Shown piece by piece: positions 1-5,877 of a DNA stretch of 5,877 nucleotides. The translations under genes and the position numbers were made by a program. Position 1 is the first letter of the stretch; the number at the start of each line of letters is the position of its first letter. The stretch spans positions 1-5,877 of the forward strand of contig CAMSEM010000079.1 in NCBI GenBank assembly GCA_947057505.1, given 5' to 3'. This stretch comes from an uncultured Clostridium sp. (lineage in GTDB: Bacteria; Bacillota; Clostridia; TANB77; CAG-508). A model generated the notes under the pieces. The model had not been told where the DNA came from, did no database searches, and worked only from the letters and a program-made list of their open reading frames with translations.

Positions 1-21
1 AATATCTCTGCCGCCATATGA
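1..21 (+). CDS. Possible C-terminal tail of an upstream gene (partial)
   Basis: Frame 1 reads Asn-Ile-Ser-Ala-Ala-Ile and then TGA at 19-21, which overlaps the ATG at 18 by the ATGA pattern. This would be the last six codons of a gene cut off by the left edge. Six codons cannot establish a gene; the support is only the stop/start overlap. Confidence 0.2.
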   Translation, partial: NISAAI

Positions 22-305
22 TAATGAGCGTCCCAGCTAAATATATTCCACTCCAGCACTTCCTGCAGCACAATACTTGCCATCCTGCAATTATTCGTTT
101 GATGCAAGAGGCCACCTCCCTTGAGGAACTTAAGGCAAAAGCTGAAATTGCTCAAAGTCACCTTATTAAAGACTCTCGCCATCATGGCCCAATTTTGGGA
201 ATTTTGAGTGCACGTTCTTTGGAAGCCATCAAAGGAGTAGCAGCTTATGAGCAGATAAAGCAAAACTTGATTGCAGAATATCAGCTTAAGTATTCTTACC
301 GCTGA
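18..305 (+). CDS. Small hypothetical protein (95 aa), unrecognised
   Basis: I do not recognise this protein and assign no function. It is soluble-looking, with no signal peptide or membrane segment. The middle (about residues 33-50) is charged and probably helical, followed by a His pair in DSRHHGP (about 52-58) and a basic, Tyr-rich C-terminus ending LKYSYR. ATG at 18 overlaps a TGA at 19-21 that closes frame 1 (ATGA), the usual arrangement of coupled genes. A second ATG lies at 24. No Shine-Dalgarno is visible in the 17 bases upstream. The reading frame is also open back to the window edge, so this could instead be the C-terminal part of a longer protein. A hairpin terminator follows 20 bp after the TGA stop, which supports a real transcription unit. 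Codon use is unlike the rest of the window: all four Arg codons are CGY and none of 11 Leu codons is TTA. Confidence 0.5.
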   Translation: MIMSVPAKYIPLQHFLQHNTCHPAIIRLMQEATSLEELKAKAEIAQSHLIKDSRHHGPILGILSARSLEAIKGVAAYEQIKQNLIAEYQLKYSYR

Positions 306-325
306 GTTATTCTTTTCGGCCACAC

Positions 326-358
326 AAAAGCAACACATATTTTTATGTGTTGCTTTTT
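326..358 (+). terminator. Intrinsic terminator after the 18-305 ORF
   Basis: A perfect 14-bp stem pairs 326-339 with 344-357 around a TTTT loop (340-343). The stem core is GCAACACATA and the right side runs into TTTTT (354-358). It lies 20 bp past the stop of the plus-strand ORF. Read on the minus strand the stem also ends in TTTT, but GTGTGG follows directly, so it is a weaker terminator for the pilus operon. It may still serve both convergent units. Confidence 0.8.
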
Positions 359-385
359 CGTATTTTGTAACTAATTTTAATCTAC

Positions 386-397
386 TAGCTTAAGCTA
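386..397. repeat. 12-bp perfect palindrome, TAGCTTAAGCTA
   Basis: Self-complementary 12-mer in the 123-bp gap between the convergent plus-strand ORF and pilC, followed by AT-rich DNA. It could be an operator half-site pair or chance. The bases flanking it (385, 398) do not extend the palindrome. Confidence 0.3.
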
Positions 398-428
398 CTT
401 CTCTTGAAAGGAATGAATCGTTACCATA

Positions 429-1787
429 TTATTTAGCACCATACCCCATTGCGTCGATAAGCCAATCGCCCATATATAGTTGAATACATGGTACTAATAC
501 TACTACTACTAAGAAGATTAATAAAATTCCAACAAATAGATATGAAATTTCTGGTAATACCTTCATAATCTTGTCTAGGCTGTTTTGTATATCTATATCC
601 ATATAATCTAATAATTTTTCCATCATTTCTGTTATATCTGTTTGCATACCTATTTTTAACATTTCCATTTCCATTGCAGAACATAATCCTGATTTTTCGA
701 ATGGTTCAAGCCATGAACCACCCATTAATAAGTTATTAATTGATGTTTCAACTATAGATAGCATTACATAGTTTTTTACTACAGTTTTACTTACTTCTAA
801 TGATTCTTGTATTCTCATTCCATTTTGTAAATTTAAAAGCATTGCTCTCATTAATCTAGAAAAGTCTATTGCAAATATTAGTCTACCAAATATAGGTGCT
901 TTATATTTAAAGTAGTGCCAATTATATTTACCTTTTGGTGTATTTATATATCCTACAACAATTGTTATTATAATAGCAATGATACCAACAGGTATATACC
1001 AATATATTCCCACCAGGTCTAAAAAGTCCATAAAGGCAAGTGTAATATTTGGTAGTTTGGCGCCTCCTCCCATTTCTGCAAATACTTTTTCTATTTGTGG
1101 TAATACAAATAGTGTTCCTACAATTAATAAAATAAAAATTGCTACAAATTGAGCTATATTTGGTATTAAAATGCTCTTTATTCTTTTGTTTCTTTTAGAT
1201 GTATCATCTAAGTATTTTACTGCCTGTGAAAGTGAGGTAGTAAGTGAACCTGAAAGTTCGCCTACTCTAATCATATTAATATATATATATGGGAAAATAT
1301 TAGAATAATATTCCATAGTAGTATACATATACTCACCTGCTTCTACACCTGCTAAAATATCTTCTAATACTCCTTTAAAGGAAAGATTTTCTGTACTATT
1401 AATAAGTGTACTTAATGCATGGATATTATTAAAATTTGCCTTTTTTAGTAAATAAAAGTTTTGCGTAAATATGATAATATCTCTTGTTGTAATTTTTTGC
1501 CCTGCTGATAATACTAAATTTACTTTTTCTTTCATAGATGGCTTTGTACTGGTTCTTCCTTGAAATACACTTGCTGAGTTTGCTGTTTTCATAATATCAT
1601 CTATATCAATTACATTTCTTTTGTTCACTTTTGCTTTGGTACTTTTATAGCTTACTTGTATAACTTCTATTGGAAGCAAATCATTATGTTTTAGCCTATT
1701 TATTAAATTATTTTTGCTAGTTGCTTCTACTTTGTTTCGTACAATTTGCCCTTGTTTTGTTACAGCTCTATATACGTATTCTGGCAT
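429..1787 (-). CDS. pilC: Type IV pilus inner-membrane platform protein PilC (GspF family)
   Basis: Polytopic cytoplasmic-membrane protein on which the PilB and PilT ATPases act to add or remove pilin subunits. The N-terminus (MPEYVYRAVTKQGQIV, then EATSKNNLINRLKHNDLLPIEV) matches the start of PilC/GspF proteins. Two T2SSF-type helical domains follow. The first is at about 100-235, with the conserved-type stretch MIRVGELSGSL (172-182) and a membrane segment at about 205-230. The second is at about 300-438, with the LNLQNGMRIQESL stretch (318-330) and a last membrane segment at about 413-438. A further membrane segment lies at about 258-280. At 452 aa it is longer than the usual roughly 400; the extra length is a polar linker at about 46-98. 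The ATG at 1785-1787 has a strong AGGAGGT site (1797-1803) 9 nt away. The gene follows pilT by 28 bp and is the last recognisable gene of the operon. No clear terminator of its own is seen in 359-428. Confidence 0.93.
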   Translation of the reverse strand: MPEYVYRAVTKQGQIVRNKVEATSKNNLINRLKHNDLLPIEVIQVSYKSTKAKVNKRNVIDIDDIMKTANSASVFQGRTSTKPSMKEKVNLVLSAGQKITTRDIIIFTQNFYLLKKANFNNIHALSTLINSTENLSFKGVLEDILAGVEAGEYMYTTMEYYSNIFPYIYINMIRVGELSGSLTTSLSQAVKYLDDTSKRNKRIKSILIPNIAQFVAIFILLIVGTLFVLPQIEKVFAEMGGGAKLPNITLAFMDFLDLVGIYWYIPVGIIAIIITIVVGYINTPKGKYNWHYFKYKAPIFGRLIFAIDFSRLMRAMLLNLQNGMRIQESLEVSKTVVKNYVMLSIVETSINNLLMGGSWLEPFEKSGLCSAMEMEMLKIGMQTDITEMMEKLLDYMDIDIQNSLDKIMKVLPEISYLFVGILLIFLVVVVLVPCIQLYMGDWLIDAMGYGAK

Positions 1788-1815
1788 TCTTTTACTACCT
1801 CCTTTTGATTGTATT

Positions 1816-2949
1816 TTACTTTTGCATGTTATTCATCATTGTTCTATTTTGATTGTCCTTTTTTATTTTTAGTTGCATAATAGTTCTATTTAATACTTCA
1901 ACATTTTTTTCTTCAATTTGTCCTTTAGCTTGGTCTAATGTTATTCTATCATTTACAAACAATTCTGCTAAAGAATTAATTAAACCAATACTACCTTTTT
2001 CACTACTACTTTGAATAGCATCTTCTATTTCAGATACACTGATTTTTTCTTTACGTATCATACCTGCTACAATGTTGTCTACTACCATTACTTCTGGAAC
2101 CAAAACAAGTGAATTATCTCTACCTTTTAATAGTCTTTGGGATACTACTAGTTTTAGTAACGATGCAATTAAATATTTTATTGTTTGTTGATCACGAATA
2201 TCATAAAAGTTAATCATTCTATCAATGGTTTCTGCACAAGACTTAGTATGTAGTGTTCCTATTACTAAATGTCCCGCTTCAGCAGTTTCTATAGCTGCTT
2301 CCATTGTTTCTTTATCACGAATTTCTCCTATAACTAATATATCACAGTCTTCTCTCAAACAGTTTTTTACACCTTGACTATAGTTTAGGCAATCTCTTCC
2401 TACTCCAATTTCTTTTTGTACAATGATAGATTTTTTACATTCATGTTTATATTCTACGGGGTTTTCTAATGTTAGTATTTTTTTATTTTGATTTTCATTA
2501 ATTTGGTTAATTAAAGCATTTAAAGTAGTCGTTTTACCAGAGTTTGTTTTACCTGTTACTAATATTAGTCCTTGTGGTTGATTCATCATTCTTCTAACAA
2601 TATCTGGAACACCTAAACTTTCGTATTTTGGCAATTCATTTTTTATTAATCTTAGTACTACTGTTGGAACTTCAGATGCAGTAGAGATATTTACCCTTAA
2701 TCTAATGTCTCCAAATTCATAAGAGGAATCTAACTTTTTAGTTTCTTTAAATACTCTATCTTTGTCTAAATTTCCTCTTACAAAATAGTCATATATGTCT
2801 ATCATATCATCGTCTGTTAAAATTTCTGTGTTTTCTACTTCTAATAAATCTCTTCTAATTCTTAAAATTGGTTTTATACCTGCAATTAAGTGTACATCTG
2901 ATGCATCTTTTTCTATTGCCTGGTTTAAAACATAATCCATATCAATCAT
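1816..2949 (-). CDS. pilT: Type IV pilus retraction ATPase PilT
   Basis: Cytoplasmic hexameric secretion-superfamily ATPase that powers pilus disassembly and retraction (known for the family). At 377 aa it is near the usual PilT length and, unlike PilB, has no tetracysteine zinc motif. Visible motifs: SDVHLIAGIKPILR (17-30) typical of the PilT N-terminal domain; Walker A GKTNSGKT (133-140); Asp box ILTLENPVEYKHE (158-170); Walker B ILVIGEIRD (204-212) with E209; His box AGHLVIGTLHT (225-235) with H227 and H234. Two departures stand out: the Asp box reads ENP, not EDP, and the AIRNLIRE retraction motif is degenerate (IVAGMIRKEK, 293-302). The C-terminus (LINSLAELFVNDRITLDQA, 323-341) aligns with the usual PilT tail. 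The ATG at 2947-2949 is preceded by AGGAGG (2956-2961) 6 nt away, better placed than Met4. It lies 22 bp after pilB and 28 bp before pilC. A variant PilT paralogue (PilU-like) is less likely because no other PilT is present here. Confidence 0.9.
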   Translation of the reverse strand: MIDMDYVLNQAIEKDASDVHLIAGIKPILRIRRDLLEVENTEILTDDDMIDIYDYFVRGNLDKDRVFKETKKLDSSYEFGDIRLRVNISTASEVPTVVLRLIKNELPKYESLGVPDIVRRMMNQPQGLILVTGKTNSGKTTTLNALINQINENQNKKILTLENPVEYKHECKKSIIVQKEIGVGRDCLNYSQGVKNCLREDCDILVIGEIRDKETMEAAIETAEAGHLVIGTLHTKSCAETIDRMINFYDIRDQQTIKYLIASLLKLVVSQRLLKGRDNSLVLVPEVMVVDNIVAGMIRKEKISVSEIEDAIQSSSEKGSIGLINSLAELFVNDRITLDQAKGQIEEKNVEVLNRTIMQLKIKKDNQNRTMMNNMQK

Positions 2950-2971
2950 GATTTTCCTCCTATGTATTTAT

Positions 2972-4591
2972 TTAATAAATAATAAGTTTTTTATTTATTT
3001 CTTCTAATGTAGTAATTCCATTTAATACTTTATTAATTCCATCTATCACAAGTGGTTGATAGCCTAGTTCTAAAGCCTTTTTTCTAATTTCCATACTAGA
3101 ACAATCACGTGCAATTAGTTCTTTTATTTCATCGTCTACATTTAGTATTTCAAAAATTCCAATTCTATCTAAGTATCCACTTTGATTGCATTTATTACAA
3201 CCTATTGCTTCATAAGTTTTCTTTCCTGTAAAATCAAAATGTATATTATATTTTTCTCCTATTTTATTCATAATCTGTTTTTCTTGCTCTGTAAATTCTC
3301 TTTCTTTTGCACAATGTGGACAAATTCTTCTTACTAATCTTTGTGATACAGAAGTTGCTAAAATACTTGAAATATCATAATTGGATATACCCATTTTTCT
3401 AAGTCTTGTAATAACTTCTATACTATCAATTGTATGAATAGTAGATAATACATAGTGTCCAGTTTGACCTGCTTGCATTGCAATTTCTGCTGTTTCGTGA
3501 TCACGTATTTCACCTACTAAGATGATATCTGGGTCTTGTCTTAATACTGTTCTTAAAGAGCTAGAAAAGTCTGCTTTTGCATCTACTTCAATTTGGTTTA
3601 ATCCATTAATTCTAATTTCTACTGGATCTTCAATTGTGGTTATATTAATATGTGGATTATTTAAATAATCTATAATACTATATAATGTTGTCGTTTTTCC
3701 TTCTCCTGTTGGAGCTGCAACTACTGTAATACTATTTTTTTTGTTAAAACTCTTTTTTACTAATACTTCATCAGTTGGAAAACCTAATTCAAAAATTTCG
3801 CGAATATTTCCATTTTTCTTAAGTAATCTTAATACAAATTTTTCTCCATATACATTTTTTTGTGAAGATACACGTATATTATACTCTGGATAAAGTAATA
3901 TTCTACCATCTTGAGATTCTTGTTTTTCTTGGTGCATATTAGAAATTGCCTTTAATCTCCCTATTAACTGTTGTTGCTTTTCTTTATCAATTTGAACTGC
4001 TGTAAGTAATTGTCCGTCAATTCTATATCTTACTCTTACCATATTTTCTAGTGGTTCTATATGAATATCACTTGCTCTTTTTTCCATAGCTGTTTTGATA
4101 ATACTATCTACTAAACCTGAGGTATCTGCATTTGTATTAATATTTTCAGAAGCAGTACCTTCTAATGAGTCTACAATTTTATCAATATTACTTTCAAAAG
4201 TGATATATTTTTCCATTACTAGCCCTTTATTTAATAATAAAAGTCTAACAACTTCAATTGACCTTCTATTAGAAGTGTCTGCAAAACAAACTTTAACTTT
4301 ACCTGCTGCAATTTCAAATGGTATTGCTTTATTTTGCTTGATTAAATCTAGAGAAATATATTCTAATGCATTAATTTTAACATCGTTTTCTTCTAAATAA
4401 ATAGCCTTTTCATCTAATATTTCTCCAATTGCATTAATTAATGTTTGAGAGTTGCATAATCCTAAAATATCAATAATATCTCCTATTTTTTTTCTTGGAT
4501 GTGTTTTTTGATAATCTAAGGCTTTTTGAATGTCTCCTTCACTAACAATTTTTCTTTTTACAAGTTCTATTCCAATAGGTTGTTTTTCCAT
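2972..4591 (-). CDS. pilB: Type IV pilus assembly ATPase PilB (GspE family)
   Basis: Cytoplasmic motor ATPase for pilus extension. The N-terminal region (about 1-140) resembles the MshEN/GspE N-domain (IGIELVKRKIVSEGDIQKAL near the start), but the RLGxxL signature of c-di-GMP-binding MshEN domains is degenerate, reading PIGIEL. Then come SDIHIEP (174-180) and RYRIDG (188-193), Walker A APTGEGKT (293-300), Asp box TIEDPVEI (319-326), Walker B IILVGEIRD (356-364), and His box TGHYVLSTIHT (377-387). A tetracysteine zinc site is formed by CPHC (424-427) and CNKC (465-468), as in PilB/GspE and unlike PilT. The first Walker A Gly is Ala (A293). Its 539 aa are within the family range. The ATG at 4589-4591 has AGGAG (4599-4603) 7 nt away. 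It is separated from the prepilin gene by 84 bp, which may hold a promoter, and from pilT by 22 bp. A ComGA/GspE role is less likely because pilT and pilC sit immediately downstream. Confidence 0.94.
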   Translation of the reverse strand: MEKQPIGIELVKRKIVSEGDIQKALDYQKTHPRKKIGDIIDILGLCNSQTLINAIGEILDEKAIYLEENDVKINALEYISLDLIKQNKAIPFEIAAGKVKVCFADTSNRRSIEVVRLLLLNKGLVMEKYITFESNIDKIVDSLEGTASENINTNADTSGLVDSIIKTAMEKRASDIHIEPLENMVRVRYRIDGQLLTAVQIDKEKQQQLIGRLKAISNMHQEKQESQDGRILLYPEYNIRVSSQKNVYGEKFVLRLLKKNGNIREIFELGFPTDEVLVKKSFNKKNSITVVAAPTGEGKTTTLYSIIDYLNNPHINITTIEDPVEIRINGLNQIEVDAKADFSSSLRTVLRQDPDIILVGEIRDHETAEIAMQAGQTGHYVLSTIHTIDSIEVITRLRKMGISNYDISSILATSVSQRLVRRICPHCAKEREFTEQEKQIMNKIGEKYNIHFDFTGKKTYEAIGCNKCNQSGYLDRIGIFEILNVDDEIKELIARDCSSMEIRKKALELGYQPLVIDGINKVLNGITTLEEINKKLIIY

Positions 4592-4616
4592 ATATTTTCT
4601 CCTTCCTCTTCTGTAC

Positions 4617-4654
4617 TACTACTATTATACTATAAATTTCTTAGCTTAAGTATT
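4617..4654 (-). promoter_or_regulatory. Possible internal promoter upstream of pilB
   Basis: The 84-bp gap before pilB contains an exact TATAAT on the minus strand (4624-4629). Initiation about 7 nt downstream would give a leader of roughly 25 nt that holds the AGGAG site and then the ATG, a plausible layout. The weak point is the -35: the hexamer 17 bp away is TACTTA (4647-4652), only 2 of 6 matches to TTGACA, and the extended TGn element is absent. In DNA this AT-rich a perfect -10 can arise by chance. Confidence 0.3.
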
Positions 4655-4675
4655 TTTTATGATATTTACATGAAA

Positions 4676-5119
4676 TTACCAATATTTTAAAACATATTCT
4701 ATTGTTTTATTAAAGTTTTTATTTTTTCCTATGCTCATTTGTATTGTAATTAAATTTTTTATAGTTGAAGTATTTGGAATTGTATAGGTACTTGATGCAA
4801 AATTAGCTGTATTTATTTCCTTGGCAATTTCTGTATTGTTACGATAAATTTTTTCTTCATTTTGTTTATATTCGTAAATGGTTCCATCTTCTAAAGTAAT
4901 TTTATTTGATTCTACTTGTGCCTTTGTATTATTTTTAATATCAGTAATAAAAAACATATTAAATTTATTAAATTCTACTGCATACTGATCCTGGTCTTTC
5001 ACTAAATTCATATTAGAAAAGAAAAATGAACTGACCATTGCCATAATAGAAATAACAATTGTTGCAACTATAATATAAATTACTAATGAAGTTAATGTTA
5101 TACCTTTATTTGATTTCAT
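4676..5119 (-). CDS. PilW/GspJ-like minor prepilin with class III signal
   Basis: Minor prepilin (147 aa), presumably processed by the prepilin peptidase and placed at the pilus tip or used to start assembly (inferred). A short positive leader, MKSNKG, precedes a hydrophobic segment (about 7-33); the predicted cut is G6|I7. The mature start ITLTSLVIYII has Ser, not Glu, at +5. The C-terminal half, with DGTIYEYKQNEEKIYRNN (78-95), recalls the Y-x-L...LYR pattern of PulJ/GspJ/PilW and ComGF proteins; this assignment is by pattern only. The ATG at 5117-5119 follows an AGGAG (5127-5131) 7 nt away that runs into the TAA of the preceding prepilin gene (5131-5133). The 11-bp gap implies translational coupling. 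The protein ends Lys-Tyr-Trp. No Cys pair is seen. Confidence 0.8.
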   Translation of the reverse strand: MKSNKGITLTSLVIYIIVATIVISIMAMVSSFFFSNMNLVKDQDQYAVEFNKFNMFFITDIKNNTKAQVESNKITLEDGTIYEYKQNEEKIYRNNTEIAKEINTANFASSTYTIPNTSTIKNLITIQMSIGKNKNFNKTIEYVLKYW

Positions 5120-5130
5120 TACTTTTCTCC

Positions 5131-5547
5131 TTATATTTCTTTTACTTTTAGTCTTTCCATCGTTATGCTTCTTTCTTTACCCAAAAAAGTATAATTAAGG
5201 GATACTTTTACTATTCTTGCGATGTCTTCTTCATTTGCTAATGTAGATTCTATTACTATTCCAAAACTACTTGGAATGGTAAAATCATTTCTTACTTTGT
5301 TTACAAACTCTTCACCTAACGTTTGAGAAGTAAACTCTTCATAGCTTACTTTATCTACTCTTTCCATGATTTGTACCATATAAACAGTGGCAACTGCATC
5401 AATTTTAGTGTCAGCTTGTACCTTATAAATGGTTATATATGCTCCTGTAATAGTTCCTACAAACAGCATAATTACCATAAGGGCAATTACTAAGTCTTGT
5501 ATGGTAAAACCTTTATTTGATTTAAAAAAGTATTTTTCTAATTCCAT
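5131..5547 (-). CDS. PilV/GspI-like minor prepilin with class III signal
   Basis: Minor prepilin (138 aa). A 13-residue leader ending KSNKG precedes a hydrophobic helix (about 14-40); the predicted cut is G13|F14, giving mature FTIQDLVIALMVI with Asp rather than Glu at +5. The region DAVATVYMVQIMERVDKVSYEEF (50-72) and the C-terminal VKVSLNYTFLGKERSITMERLKV (113-135) match the pattern of PilV/GspI proteins, where an Ala-rich helix runs to a Glu and the tail is a beta strand with an RS-[IV]-T core. This is pattern-based, not a database match. It is too divergent to be called the major pilin. The only start that keeps the leader is ATG 5545-5547; its ribosome site is weak (AGGA at 5554-5557, 6 nt away). 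It precedes the PilW-like gene by 11 bp, the usual pilV-pilW order. Confidence 0.78.
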   Translation of the reverse strand: MELEKYFFKSNKGFTIQDLVIALMVIMLFVGTITGAYITIYKVQADTKIDAVATVYMVQIMERVDKVSYEEFTSQTLGEEFVNKVRNDFTIPSSFGIVIESTLANEEDIARIVKVSLNYTFLGKERSITMERLKVKEI

Positions 5548-5628
5548 TTTGTTTCCTTTCTTTTGTTTTAAGTTAGATTAAGGATAATATTTTTTACAGG
5601 CAAAACTATATTGCATAAGCTTTTAAAA

Positions 5629-5847
5629 TCAGAAAATATAAAAGTTTGCTATGATAAAGCATATTATGTTTGTAATACATAAATAAAAACCAAATGGTAT
5701 TAGTTTTTGTTGTTTCGCTGTATTTTGTATATTTTTATGTTTTTTTGCATTTAGTTTTCTTATGGCTATGTAAATAGAAACGGCAAGTATGGTATATAAA
5801 ATGCTAAAAAATGTTACTGCCTCTCCTGTAAATATAACAAGCAACAA
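5629..5847 (-). CDS. pilD: Prepilin peptidase (PilD, A24 family), C-terminal fragment
   Basis: C-terminal part of the membrane aspartic protease that cleaves and N-methylates prepilins. Evidence is the KLIPFGFYL motif (residues 48-56 of the fragment), equivalent to the IPFGPFL motif near the end of A24 peptidases, flanked by membrane segments at about 8-29 and 52-72. The opening LLVIFTGEA resembles what follows the catalytic GxGDxKL motif, and the fragment ends with TGA at 5629-5631. Both catalytic Asp residues, in the upstream N-terminal part, are missing. The TTG at 5845-5847 is not a credible native start: it lies inside the inverted repeat arm (5842-5877), and the frame meets TAG at 5851-5853. 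The true gene should continue upstream beyond this window, so the gene is most likely intact in the organism and cut here by an artefact. It lies 81 bp upstream of the PilV-like prepilin, at the head of the visible operon. Confidence 0.72.
   Translation of the reverse strand: MLLVIFTGEAVTFFSILYTILAVSIYIAIRKLNAKKHKNIQNTAKQQKLIPFGFYLCITNIICFIIANFYIF
5677..5712 (+). repeat. Left arm of a 36-bp perfect inverted repeat
   Basis: This arm lies inside the prepilin peptidase fragment and encodes its QQKLIPFGFYLC stretch (residues 46-57) on the minus strand. It is exactly the reverse complement of 5842-5877, with a 129-bp spacer. Pairing fails at the next inner base (5713 versus 5841). Confidence 0.9.
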
Positions 5848-5877
5848 AAACTAATACCATTTGGTTTTTATTTATGT
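5842..5877 (-). repeat. Right arm of the 36-bp inverted repeat, ends at window edge
   Basis: The last 36 bases are a perfect reverse complement of 5677-5712, so read on the plus strand they encode the same QQKLIPFGFYLC peptide. The arm ends at the window edge, so the full repeat length is unknown. See the finding on fold-back chimera. Confidence 0.9.

Noticed and set aside
492..510. TAC/TACTACTAC-type triplet run in the end of pilC
   Set aside because: It encodes the Val run in the last membrane segment (LVVVVVLVP) and is simple codon repetition, not a separate repeat element.
433..684. Minus-strand ORF of 83 aa inside pilC, in another frame
   Set aside because: It lies wholly within the pilC coding region, and pilC is supported by family motifs; the translation has no recognisable features.
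4095..4400. Plus-strand ORF of 101 aa opposite pilB
   Set aside because: Antisense to the N-terminal part of pilB, which has clear domain support and a ribosome site. The Ser/Leu/Ile-rich translation is typical of a shadow ORF.
2972..4591. c-di-GMP binding by the PilB N-terminal domain
   Set aside because: The RLGxxL core of MshEN motifs is replaced (PIGIEL) and the second repeat is only partial, so ligand binding is not supported from the sequence.
283..4654. Shared 12-mer AGCTTAAGTATT at 283-294 and 4643-4654
   Set aside because: Short, AT-rich, in unrelated contexts (a coding region and a gene gap); coincidence is the best explanation.
5584..5612. Possible promoter ahead of the PilV-like gene (TATTAT at 5584-5589, minus strand)
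   Set aside because: The -10 matches 5 of 6 but the 17-bp-spaced -35 (AATATA) matches only 2 of 6 and there is no extended -10, so it is what AT-rich DNA gives by chance.
5677..5877. Inverted repeat as insertion sequence ends or a terminator hairpin
   Set aside because: The 129-bp spacer encodes peptidase, not transposase, and the arms are themselves peptidase coding sequence; there are no target-site repeats or T-run.

Overview
The window holds most of a type IV pilus (T4P) assembly operon, all on the minus strand (transcribed right to left), from a very AT-rich bacterium. A hand count of 4141-4380 gives 62/240 G+C (about 26%). The strong AGGAGG-type ribosome sites, heavy use of AGA and TTA codons, tight gene spacing and protein character point to a low-GC Firmicute, probably an anaerobic Clostridia-like lineage. 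This is inferred; there is no rRNA or other phylogenetic marker in the window.

Order in the direction of transcription: the C-terminal part of a prepilin peptidase (PilD family, 5629-5847), a PilV/GspI-like minor prepilin (5131-5547), a PilW/GspJ-like minor prepilin (4676-5119), the PilB/GspE assembly ATPase (2972-4591), a PilT retraction-type ATPase (1816-2949) and the PilC/GspF inner-membrane platform protein (429-1787). Gaps are 81, 11, 84, 22 and 28 bp. PilD would cut and methylate the prepilins, PilB would drive polymerisation through PilC, and PilT would drive disassembly. Having both PilB and PilT argues for a retractable pilus rather than a competence (ComG) pseudopilus, which normally has one ATPase. 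No major pilin and no pilM/N/O genes are visible.

The two ends look different from the middle. Bases 1 to about 360 hold a small plus-strand ORF of unknown function that ends in a clear hairpin terminator. This part is about 43% G+C (128/300 counted by hand), uses only CGN codons for Arg and never uses TTA for Leu, so it is either foreign DNA or a chimeric join. At the right edge the last 36 bases are a perfect reverse complement of 5677-5712, inside the prepilin peptidase gene. The peptidase homology breaks at that point, next to where its catalytic GxGD motif should be. This looks like a fold-back (inverted) chimera or a contig-end artefact rather than native sequence.

I did not find a convincing novel system. 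The most interesting biological details are substituted residues in otherwise conserved ATPase motifs (PilT Asp box ENP, PilB Walker A with a first-position Ala), two prepilins that lack the usual Glu+5, and an extra linker in PilC.
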